Below are positions 25,195 through 33,032 of a stretch of 52,840 nucleotides of DNA, one piece after another. The translations under genes and the position numbers were made by a program. The stretch is taken from assembly GCF_900155475.1 (NCBI RefSeq), contig NZ_FXAM01000006.1, positions 1 through 52,840 of the forward strand, in the 5' to 3' direction. This DNA is from Methylomagnum ishizawai (GTDB lineage Bacteria > Pseudomonadota > Gammaproteobacteria > Methylococcales > Methylococcaceae). The stretch's first letter is position 1. Every line of letters begins with the position of its first letter. Below the pieces are notes generated by a model. The model searched no databases. It saw only the letters and a list, made by a program, of their open reading frames with translations, and was not told the origin of the DNA.

Positions 25195-25300
25195 ATAAAC
25201 GTACCTTATCTTTACGTAGTTAAGTATACGCAATAAATTTACATAAAACTTCAAAAATCGGGAGTTTTTTTAGGGACGTACCGAACGTAAAGAAAACGGT
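25195..25300 (-). promoter_or_regulatory. Upstream region of the serine recombinase (possible res site)
   Basis: Two related palindromic motifs sit before the gene: ACGTACCTTATCTTTACGT near 25199-25217 and ACGTACCGAACGT near 25276-25288. Resolvases bind inverted subsites next to their own promoters, so these are candidate res subsites. The evidence is symmetry and position only. Confidence 0.4.
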
Positions 25301-25803
25301 CGTTTATTCTGCGGATGGGAGGGTAGCCGTGTGCGCACCATGCTGTTGCACGATTCTGAGCAGCGATGCTGGGAACTTGCAACGACCACCCGTCGGCAGA
25401 GGGATCGGGTAGAGGGGGAGTATTTGTTGTATTATGTAATAATAAATACAATGATACAACATATAATTATTGCATTACGCAACACTGTCCGCGACTTAAC
25501 CCTGTCCTGGGACGTGCCAGCGTTCTGGGCATCCTCATGCCGGATGCCCCATTTCTCATATCATTATAATATTAATATGATATCTTTCTGATGCCGAGCA
25601 TCGATCAACGTCCTCCTGTTAACGATTATGTCAGACCGGGCTCGTCTCTTCCCCCGCCTTGTCGATGTGATCCTTGAGGGCGATCACCGACCTTCTTGCC
25701 GTCAAAAACGAAGCTGGGCGTAGCGTAGGACACGATCATTCGCATCGTTCCATGTCCTGTGGCTTTGGGGATCAACTACAGATGTGGTCCCCGAAAAATT
25801 TTT
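25301..25803. other. Gene-free AT-rich stretch
   Basis: No supported gene. It contains an AT-rich segment (25420-25490) with TTGTTGTATTATGTAATAAT and a mirrored ATTATTGCATTAC, whose GTTGTAT/ATACAAC words also occur in the second KfrA-like gene's promoter. It also holds the 26-bp palindrome at 25558. From 25600 to 25800 I see nothing clear. Confidence 0.4.
25558..25583. repeat. 26-bp palindromic element, left copy
   Basis: ATATCAT and ATGATAT arms flank an AT core. The same 26 bp, with a single T/C change, recurs at 26907-26932. Similar flanking words (GCATCCTC before, ATCT..TTTGATG after) make the pair an imperfect direct repeat of roughly 75 bp around the second KfrA-like gene. Confidence 0.65.
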
Positions 25804-25868
25804 TTGACAAGGATACGGGTTTTGTTGTATTTAATTGTAAATTGTAGTATTTTACATATAAATACAAC
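25804..25868 (+). promoter_or_regulatory. Promoter and palindromic operator of the second KfrA-like gene
   Basis: A consensus -35 TTGACA (25804-25809) with TATTTA about 18 bp later is overlapped by the inverted repeat GTTGTATTT (25824-25832) / AAATACAAC (25860-25868). The palindrome ends 20 bp before the ATG at 25889. KfrA proteins repress themselves at such sites, so autoregulation is likely. Confidence 0.55.
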
Positions 25869-25888
25869 ATTGCCTGATGAGGTTTTTT

Positions 25889-26830
25889 ATGGCGATTACC
25901 AGGGACCAGATTTTTGAGGCTGCCGACCAAATTGTTGCCAATGGTGGGAATGCGACGCTTGCAGCGGTACGCAAAGCGTTGGGGGGAGGCAGTTACACCA
26001 CCATTTCTGAAGGTATGGCGGAATGGAAAGCCAAGCGGCAAGCGGTTACACAAACTGTCAGCGAACCGGCACCCACAGCGATCCAGGATCGTATGCAGGA
26101 GGTTGCGCGGGAACTCTGGTCTGCGGCGATGGAGGTCGCCGACACGCGCTTGCGCTCAGAAAGGGAAAATCTGGAGCAGGTCAGGCAAGATTTGGAGCGT
26201 GAACGGCGGGAGGCGGCGGATCTCGCAGACGAGATTGCGGGGGAACTCGATCGCGCGAGGTCCGTCATCGCCGAGCACGAAAAGTCCGCAAAGTTGGCGG
26301 CGGCCCAGATCGACCGGTTGACCGGGGAGTTGTCCGACGCATTGGAGCAGTCGCGCGTTGCGCAAGCGGCGCTCAATGAATCCAGGGCGCGGATCGTGGA
26401 TTTGATGGGCGCCCTTGAACACGAGAAGGCCGCCGTTGCCTCCGCCGAGGAGCGGGCGAACCGGTTTGAGCAACAGGAACGGGAGGCCCGCAAGGCTGAG
26501 CAGTCCGCCAGGCTTGCGGAGCAAACGGCGCAATTGCGATTGGAAACCGCTGAGCGCGATTTGTCTTCCTGCAAGGAGCGGGAACGGAAGACGGCGAAAA
26601 AGGCCGAGGATGCGGTTGCGAAGTTGGAGCGCGCGGCGGAGCAGGTTCAAAAGCGATTGGATACCACCGCTGCGGAGCTTGAAGCGTCTCGCGCCGAGAC
26701 GAAGGAGGCGATTCGAGAGGCTGCCGAGTTGCGTGGCAGGCTGGCGATGTTTGAACGCGCCGCCGGTCCTGCGGATTCCGGTGCGGATGGCGTTCTCAGC
26801 GCGGCGGATACCGCGCCGGTCAATCACTGA
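25889..26830 (+). CDS. Second KfrA-like DNA-binding coiled-coil protein
   Basis: A 313-aa protein. Residues 1-60 form the KfrA N-terminal domain: ITRDQIFEAADQIVANGGN, then RKALGGGSYTTISEGMAEWK. From about residue 75 to 300 it is a near-continuous Glu/Ala/Arg-rich coiled coil. It is distinct from the KfrA-like protein before repB. Start ATG 25889 gives the family N-terminus; ATG 25877 would add MRFF. It stands alone with its own promoter, and identical palindromes lie on both sides. It is probably an autorepressor that also shapes plasmid DNA. Confidence 0.9.
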   Translation: MAITRDQIFEAADQIVANGGNATLAAVRKALGGGSYTTISEGMAEWKAKRQAVTQTVSEPAPTAIQDRMQEVARELWSAAMEVADTRLRSERENLEQVRQDLERERREAADLADEIAGELDRARSVIAEHEKSAKLAAAQIDRLTGELSDALEQSRVAQAALNESRARIVDLMGALEHEKAAVASAEERANRFEQQEREARKAEQSARLAEQTAQLRLETAERDLSSCKERERKTAKKAEDAVAKLERAAEQVQKRLDTTAAELEASRAETKEAIREAAELRGRLAMFERAAGPADSGADGVLSAADTAPVNH

Positions 26831-26841
26831 CATCCAGGATG

Positions 26842-26876
26842 CCTGTACCCCTCGGGTAATTGTCCACGGGTACAGG
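26842..26876. terminator. Stem-loop after the second KfrA-like gene
   Basis: CCTGTACCC (26842-26850) pairs with GGGTACAGG (26868-26876). An outer CCAGG/CCTGG pair could lengthen the stem. It begins 12 bp after the stop codon. No T-run follows, so it may be a weak or Rho-assisted terminator. Confidence 0.5.
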
Positions 26877-26906
26877 TCTTCCTGGTGTCGGCATCCTCCG
26901 CTATTT

Positions 26907-26932
26907 ATATCATTATAATACTAATATGATAT
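26907..26932. repeat. 26-bp palindromic element, right copy
   Basis: Differs from 25558-25583 at one central base. See that entry. The two copies are 1349 bp apart in the same orientation. Confidence 0.65.
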
Positions 26933-27592
26933 CTATTTGATGGCACTGCCAATCGACGCAGGTTGATTTCAAGATCAGCTACAGCGCTAGCTGATCCTCG
27001 ACGCAGTGACCCGCCCCCTGGTCTGCGCTACCGGCATCACCAACTTCTATAAGATGGTGACCAAGTCTCTCTGCACCTACGACCGGTGGTCCTGTTCCCC
27101 AGCGATGCGTCCACCGGCTTGCTACCCTCCCATGTGAGCGGCCTCGCCGCGACCGACGCGGCCAGCTTGACCCTGATCGGGGTGTCCTGGACCGCCGTGT
27201 CCGGCGCTACCGGCTCAAGGTCTACTGGTCCAGCACGGCTTCCGGTACCTACGTGCTGAATAAAGCCTGATTGGGCTCATCTTTCTCGCAGTGGATGGGA
27301 CCAACGGGTTCAGGGCTCAATACACTGTCCCCTGCAATAAAGGCATGATGAGACCGAAGTTCGGCCAAAGCCGCCGTTCAACTTCTGCCAAGAAGTTTCT
27401 CGAATAGCCACTTTCGGATGCGCCTCCCGAAAGCCGACACTCGCCGCCGATGGCTTGGCGTCCCCATAAAATGAGGAATCGGTTGTCTTGACCCGAGTCA
27501 GGCGTGGTTACCCGATTTCCTGAACAGCCCCTTCGCGCCCCTTCGAACGCCCCCCACCCCGGTGACTTACACGGGCATGGGGATGCCATTCC
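26933..27592. pseudogene. Degraded region with a fibronectin type III-like remnant
   Basis: Around 27130-27270 the plus strand reads AATDAASLTLIGVSWTAVSG and, after a 1-nt shift, YRLKVYWSSTASGTYVLNKA before a TGA. This is the same FN3-like motif style as 2284-2490 (SWTAVSRATGYK). No start or complete domain remains. The rest, up to the antiporter fragment, shows no gene. Confidence 0.4.
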
Positions 27593-28312
27593 TCAGGCCA
27601 CCGCCTTGAGGGCCGCGACGCCGGACAGCATCCGCTCCTGCTGGCGCCGCATCCAGACGCCGATCCTTGCCTCGTCCACGCCCCGGGACGCGAGGACCGC
27701 TGCGGCCAGGTCCAGGCCCCGGGGCACGCTGTGGTTGACGGCTACCCGCACCCCGAGGGCCTCGTAGCGCTGGCGTTCCTCTCCGGCGTCGATCGCGATG
27801 AAACGGGTCACGTTCGGATAGCGCTGGCGGATCAAGGGGGTGAGCGCCGCCGAGACCTCGTAACGCGCCAAGGCCACGACGACCGCCGCGCGCTCCGCCA
27901 TGCGCAGGGTCTCGATGAAGTGGGGATCGGCGGGGCCGCCGAACGCCACCGGATAACCGTTGGCGGTGGCGGCAGCGAACCGGTCGGGATCGAACTCGAC
28001 CGCCTCGTAGTCGATGCCATGCGCTTCGAGGCCGTCGGCGACTGTGCGCCCCACCTCCCCCATGGCGACTACGACGACCGGGGCCAGGGTTTCCCTCGGG
28101 TTAGTTCCTCGGGGCTGGGGGCAAGCCGGTGCCTGAGGCCAGCATCGGCGTCAGCGCTAGGCTGAGGGCGACCCCGGCGATCAAAACCGCCGTCGGGCTG
28201 TCGCCCAGCGCGATTCCCACGGCCGGCAGGCCCACGATCACGAAGGCGAATTCGGAACCCTGCGAGAGCAATAGGCCGATCTGTACCGAACCCGGCACCG
28301 ACCAACGGAAGA
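27593..28312 (-). pseudogene. Fragment of a CPA2/KefB-like cation:proton antiporter
   Basis: Two minus-strand frames read the end of a membrane domain (GLLLSQGSEFAFVIVGLPAV, then VLIAGVALSLALTPMLASG), followed after a frame change near 28066 by a TrkA-N/RCK-like domain (MGEVGRTVADGLEAHGIDYE, VAFGGPADPHFIETL). The N-terminal ~10 membrane helices are missing, cut off exactly at the IS1595-type element that begins at 28313. It is a dead fragment, probably carried in with an insertion or deletion event. Confidence 0.75.
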
Positions 28313-29368
28313 CCTGATTAGAAACCTTCTTCAGCCAGCCCGGCAAAATCCAGGTTTTCCTGATGGGAAGGCGCATACTGGTCGCCCTCCCAAGGAGGAA
28401 CCTACCCATGGCGATGAACCGCATCCAATTCCAACCGGGCCTGTCGTTGCCTGCATTTCTTGAACAGTTCGGCAGTGAGGCGCAATGCGAGGCCGCGCTA
28501 GAAAAAGCGCGCTGGCCCGAGGGCTTCCGCTGTCCCCGTTGCGGCCAAGCGGAGCATTCCGTGCTTCATGTCGGCGTCCACAAGACTTGCCAATGCCGGG
28601 ACTGCTAGCTGCAAACCTCGCTGATCGCGGGCACCCTGTTCCAAAGCACCCGCCTCCCGCTGACGATCTGGTTCCCGGCGATCTACCTGGTGGGCCACAG
28701 GCCAAGACCGGCTTATCCGCCCTGGCCCTGAAGCGGCCACTGGGCGTCAGCTACCCCACGGCCTGGTTGATCCAGCACAAGCTGATGCAGGCCATGGCCG
28801 AGCGCGACGCCCGGTACCGGCTGGACGGCCCGGCCCAAGTGGACGACGCCTATCTTGGCGGCGAACTGCCCGGCGGCAAGGTAGGGTGCGACTCCGAAAA
28901 CAAGGTGCCCTTCGTCGCGGCGGTTTCGCTCAACGCCGAGGGACATCCGATATACGTCAAGATGGCACCGGTTCCCGGTTTTACGCGCAAGGCCATCGCC
29001 GACTGGGCCAAGGCCGACCTCAACCCCGGTTGCCGGGTGGTTTCCGACGGCCTGGCGTGTTTCGCCGGAGTGGCCGACGCCGGATGCCTGCACCAGCCCG
29101 TCGTCGTCGGCACCCGCAAGCCCAAGGATCTGCCGCAGTTCAGTTGGATCAACACGGTGCTGGGCAACCTCAAGACCGGCTTCGGCGGTGCCTACCATGC
29201 GTTCGACTTCGCCAAATCCGGCACGCGCTACTTGGCCGCGTTCGTTTATCGCTTCAATCGGCGCTTCCATCTCGAGATGCTCCCCATGCGCCTCCTCGCT
29301 GCCGCCCTCGCCATCGACCCGCGTCCGGCCCCTTGGCTCCGTCGGGCTGAAGAATCTTGCTAATCAGG
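28313..29368 (+). mobile_element. IS1595-family insertion sequence
   Basis: A 1056-bp element with imperfect inverted ends. The left starts CCTGATTAGAAACCTTCTTC; the right is the reverse complement of CCTGATTAGCAAGATTCTTC. It encloses one broken transposase gene. A 4-bp AAGA lies immediately outside both ends, but the 8-bp duplication typical of the family is not evident. Its left end truncates the antiporter fragment; its right end lies 82 bp from the helicase gene's stop. Confidence 0.75.
28409..29363 (+). pseudogene. IS1595-family transposase, interrupted by a stop and frameshift
   Basis: The N-terminal zinc ribbon (CPRCGQ near residue 48 and CQCRDC near 65), then QTSLIAGTLFQSTRLPLTIW, KTGLSALALKRPLGVSYPTA, DDAYLGGELPGGK (catalytic Asp) and a C-terminal YRFNRRF block match ISXO2-like transposases. 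A TAG follows CRDC (about 28607) and a frame change occurs near 28690. The gene is inactive unless these are base-call errors. Confidence 0.8.
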
Positions 29369-29450
29369 AAGAACTATTCGCTTGGTGAAACAAATAACAG
29401 AATTCCGGTCGGATCCATTGCCACATCCAAACGCCATTAATTATATGTAC

Positions 29451-32400
29451 TCACAACGGCTCAAGCAGGCCTGCAATATCGACCCTCCTAGTCAAGATGC
29501 GGTCCCTGATTTCCCCCTCTCTTCCAATATAAAATCCGGCCCTGATGCTCTCATAGCCTTCTTGTATTTTTTTCAAAATGTCGCGCCTAGTGGTCTTGGC
29601 TTCGTTTTCTGAAAGATTCGCCAACCTCTCTCTAAGCATCAACTCGTAATATCTGGTCAATTTCGGCTTGGTGCGTTCAGGGCTATGGAGGATCGAATAA
29701 TTGGAATCAAGGATCACGTCCTGATACCTGATCCTGTCCTGCCTGGAATCTCGGTTGGGCCGATAGCTCAGGAAGATCAAGCGATAAGCGACCACATATA
29801 GCATCAGACGGATCTTGTGTTGGCCACCCACACCTTTGAACCTGAACCCGATGTTGCGCCAAATTTCCTGCCCATACCGCACGTATATCCCCTCGACCAA
29901 CGTATCCAAAGCATCTAGGGATTCCTCTGTTTCCCCATGAATCCATATGGCCAGAATCCGTGCGGCCGCGTGGAGATACGACGGGCGTTTCCTGTCGTCT
30001 AGCGCCATGGCCAGGGGCAGGATCACCGGCGCATGCCAGTTCTTCCTGCCATAGAATCCCCAGATTTCTTGTTGATTGGCGGCGGTGAAGTTGTCGAGAA
30101 ATTCCTCGCTGTGGAGGTAGGGCGCGAACCAGACATTGAGCGCCAGGTTCTCGGCCAGGAGCGCCTCGTCCAGTTCACCGGCGGGCCGGTACCATTGCCC
30201 GAAGCTCAGGTACATTTCTCCCTCGTCGGTGATGGAGCCCCTTTGGTCGATGTAGCGCTTGTCCCGGAGCACTTCCTCGTACAGCAGGAACTCCCTTTCA
30301 GGGAGTAGCCTCTCCGGGAAGTAGTTCTGGACCATGGCGTAGCCGTCCCGGACGGTTAGCCCCTCCTCCTTGGGCGCGAATCGGGTGTTCCTGAGCATGA
30401 ACCGCTGGATTTCGTCGGCCTGGTCGAACGCGTCCTCCTTGAAGGTTGAAGTGGTGAATACCTTAAAGTAACCTGGGATTTTCCTTCCCTCGCTGAATCC
30501 ACGCGCGATCCTGGACGCCATCTGCCGCATGGTGTGATCGTCGTAGAAGAAAGTACTCCGATCCTCATTGTAGGCGCGCACCAGCAACCCCAGGTGGGTA
30601 TCCAGGCGGATTCCCTCCGCGATCACATTGGTCGTAATCAGGATCACCGGTCCCCGCTTGGAAGCGTTCTGCACCGCTTGCTCGATAACCTCCTTTTCCC
30701 CCACATATTTTGTGGCGGCGTACACATGGATGTTACGTTCCATTTCCCGATAACCAAGCCCCGCGAAATGGGCCTTTAATTCCATCGAGATTTGTTCCGC
30801 CATGGATTTGCTGAAACAAAAGATCGGGAGAAGCCGGGTCCTGCCGCAAGCCCCGAACTCCTCCTTGAAATGCCGCCGGACCCTATCGCCCTCGTTCCGG
30901 AGCGAAAGCGTCCTGTCCTCCCGGTTATATTCAATGCATTCAACGACTCGCTCGACGCAAGCATCCCTGGGGACGATTTCGCGGCGGTCCTCGATCTTGA
31001 CGTTGTTGGCGGTGAATCCCGATACCACCTTGTTGCAACCGACGATCCCCCGAATCTTGTCCTGCCAATAGGTGGGCATGGTCCCCGTCATCCACAGGAC
31101 ACGTATTCTGCGCCGCCCGTATTCCAGGAAAGTCGCGAACTCGTGGTAGGGCAGGTATTTGCGCTCGACCATGTTGTCCCCATGCACGCCCATCAAGCGG
31201 GAATGGATTTCGTCGCAGACCAGGCCCCGCAGCCGCGCTGCCCCCCGCTCCCGGTGGTAGAGGATTTCCTGGGCGTATTCGTAGGTCGAGATAACAACGC
31301 CGACCTTGGGCGCTTCGAAACCTACCGCCGTATCGCCATGGTATATCCGGATGTTGTCGGCGGACAGGTGGACGATCCGGTGGGCACGATAGAACTTCTC
31401 GTTGCGGGCCCCGCCCTCCGGCGTCGAATCGTCCAGGATATTCCGGTCGGAGAAGAAGCGGACGAACTCCTTCCGGGTATGGCCGGCCAGGGTTTTCTTG
31501 GGGACCATCACGATCACATGCCCATGGTCCAACCCCTCTAGCAAGGCGTTGACGAACAGCATGGCCGCGATCATCTTGCCGGAGTTGGTCGGGCTTTGGA
31601 TAACCGTGAGTGGAGGGATATCGTCCAGCCGGGCGACGACCTCGCGGTCGAAAACCACCTGCAACGGGGTGAGCGCGTCCCCGAGGGGCGGATCGAGCGG
31701 CTTGACCTCGCCCGCCACCGCGCTGGAAGACGACTTCACCACGTACTTGACGTCCTGGAGGTAGCCGGCGTCGCCGATGGAGATATCGACGCTGGGCAGG
31801 TATTCGACCATGAGGAGCCTGGACAGTATCTGCGTGGACCTCTCCCGGATTCCGGGAAGGGCCTTGGCCTCTTCGCGGCCGGCGTCGAAGCGCTCCACGA
31901 GATTCTCCTCCAGCGCGGCGTTGTCCCTCCTCAATGGTAGACGGCTATGGACCAGGTAGTTCTTCAAGCCGCACATCGGCATCGCGCACCTCTGGCAGCT
32001 ATGCACCAGAGTCGATTCAAGGTATTCCAAACGCGTCATCGGGAGCACGGAGCGCATGGACAGCTTGCCTGCGGCTTCCCCGACCCCGTTCCTCAAGGGG
32101 TCGCAATGTGAAAGGCCGTTGGCGCCCCCCCGGTATTTCCCGTCGGCGTAATCCGAAACGAACGCCAGCAACGCGTCCGTGATTTCCTCCCGCTCGATGT
32201 CCAGGGTGTTGAGGTAATGGAAGACCCCCTGGCAACTCACCGTCCCGCCCGCGCCGACCGCGATCTTCTCGATCCGCCTCAGGACCTGTTCGGGGTCGCG
32301 GAGTAGGCCCGGCGTCAGGTAGAGCAGCGCCTGGTGGATGGCGTCGATCCTGACCCCCCTTCCCAGGCGCGCCGCGCCGCCCCGGCGCCGGACCATGTCG

Positions 32401-33032
32401 CCCAGCACCTGAGCGTAGATGTATAGCTGCACGCGGTACTGGAAGAGGGCACCCGCCGACGCGTCCTGGTCACAGGACTTGGGCTCCATATACTTGCAGT
32501 CGAAGAGGTAGATTTCGCTGCCGGCCCGGATCACCATGTCGGGGATGCATGTCCCCGAGACCTCGACGATGGCCGCGCCGTCGCCGGTATCGACCTTTGG
32601 GGACATGAACGGATAGGTCCTCGCCATGTCCCCTTCCGGCTCGTAGAACACGATCGAGAAACCTTCCCGGCCATCCAGCAGGGCGGATTCCAGAGAGCTT
32701 TCCCCAGGCGCGTCGTCCTCCTTGAACAGGTGTCGGACCGTGGTTACGGAACCGCCGAACCGCCGCTTGAGGATGAGCTTGAAATCCTCCTCGGCCAGCC
32801 TTCCCGCGCCCCGCTTGTCCGCGACGGCGACGGGGGCGATGCCCATCTCCAGCCGGTTGTCGAAGTAATGGTGGAAAAGGTTGTCCAGGCAGGCATTGAG
32901 GAAGGCGACATCCCGCGCGCGCGTGGGCACCGCGTCGGCGGCAAATTTGAGCTTCTCCTTGTAGTTGAGATAGTTCTCGAGGTAGGTCCCCATCCTCGAG
33001 GAAACCACCTTGACCGCGCTCATCTTATCCAT
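29451..33032 (-). CDS. PD-(D/E)xK nuclease - SF2 helicase fusion with Cas4-like cysteines (gene C of three-gene operon)
   Basis: A 1193-aa protein, start ATG 33032 with AGGAGG seven nt upstream and a 13-nt overlap with the SF1 helicase gene. Residues ~160-185 carry IPDMVIRAGSEIYLFDCKY, a PD...D-x-K nuclease core. Near residue 347 is CQRCAMPMC (CxxCx4C), placed after the nuclease core like the iron-sulfur cysteines of Cas4/AddB-type nucleases. The SF2 motor has SPTNSGKM (Walker A, ~482), VCDEIHSRL (DEIH, ~606), LLITTNVIAEGIRLD-type motif V and RQMASRIARGFSEG (motif VI, ~837). The C-terminal 300 residues are unassigned. It probably unwinds and cuts DNA or RNA as part of a defence complex. I recognise no named system for it. 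Confidence 0.85.
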   Translation of the reverse strand: MDKMSAVKVVSSRMGTYLENYLNYKEKLKFAADAVPTRARDVAFLNACLDNLFHHYFDNRLEMGIAPVAVADKRGAGRLAEEDFKLILKRRFGGSVTTVRHLFKEDDAPGESSLESALLDGREGFSIVFYEPEGDMARTYPFMSPKVDTGDGAAIVEVSGTCIPDMVIRAGSEIYLFDCKYMEPKSCDQDASAGALFQYRVQLYIYAQVLGDMVRRRGGAARLGRGVRIDAIHQALLYLTPGLLRDPEQVLRRIEKIAVGAGGTVSCQGVFHYLNTLDIEREEITDALLAFVSDYADGKYRGGANGLSHCDPLRNGVGEAAGKLSMRSVLPMTRLEYLESTLVHSCQRCAMPMCGLKNYLVHSRLPLRRDNAALEENLVERFDAGREEAKALPGIRERSTQILSRLLMVEYLPSVDISIGDAGYLQDVKYVVKSSSSAVAGEVKPLDPPLGDALTPLQVVFDREVVARLDDIPPLTVIQSPTNSGKMIAAMLFVNALLEGLDHGHVIVMVPKKTLAGHTRKEFVRFFSDRNILDDSTPEGGARNEKFYRAHRIVHLSADNIRIYHGDTAVGFEAPKVGVVISTYEYAQEILYHRERGAARLRGLVCDEIHSRLMGVHGDNMVERKYLPYHEFATFLEYGRRRIRVLWMTGTMPTYWQDKIRGIVGCNKVVSGFTANNVKIEDRREIVPRDACVERVVECIEYNREDRTLSLRNEGDRVRRHFKEEFGACGRTRLLPIFCFSKSMAEQISMELKAHFAGLGYREMERNIHVYAATKYVGEKEVIEQAVQNASKRGPVILITTNVIAEGIRLDTHLGLLVRAYNEDRSTFFYDDHTMRQMASRIARGFSEGRKIPGYFKVFTTSTFKEDAFDQADEIQRFMLRNTRFAPKEEGLTVRDGYAMVQNYFPERLLPEREFLLYEEVLRDKRYIDQRGSITDEGEMYLSFGQWYRPAGELDEALLAENLALNVWFAPYLHSEEFLDNFTAANQQEIWGFYGRKNWHAPVILPLAMALDDRKRPSYLHAAARILAIWIHGETEESLDALDTLVEGIYVRYGQEIWRNIGFRFKGVGGQHKIRLMLYVVAYRLIFLSYRPNRDSRQDRIRYQDVILDSNYSILHSPERTKPKLTRYYELMLRERLANLSENEAKTTRRDILKKIQEGYESIRAGFYIGREGEIRDRILTRRVDIAGLLEPL

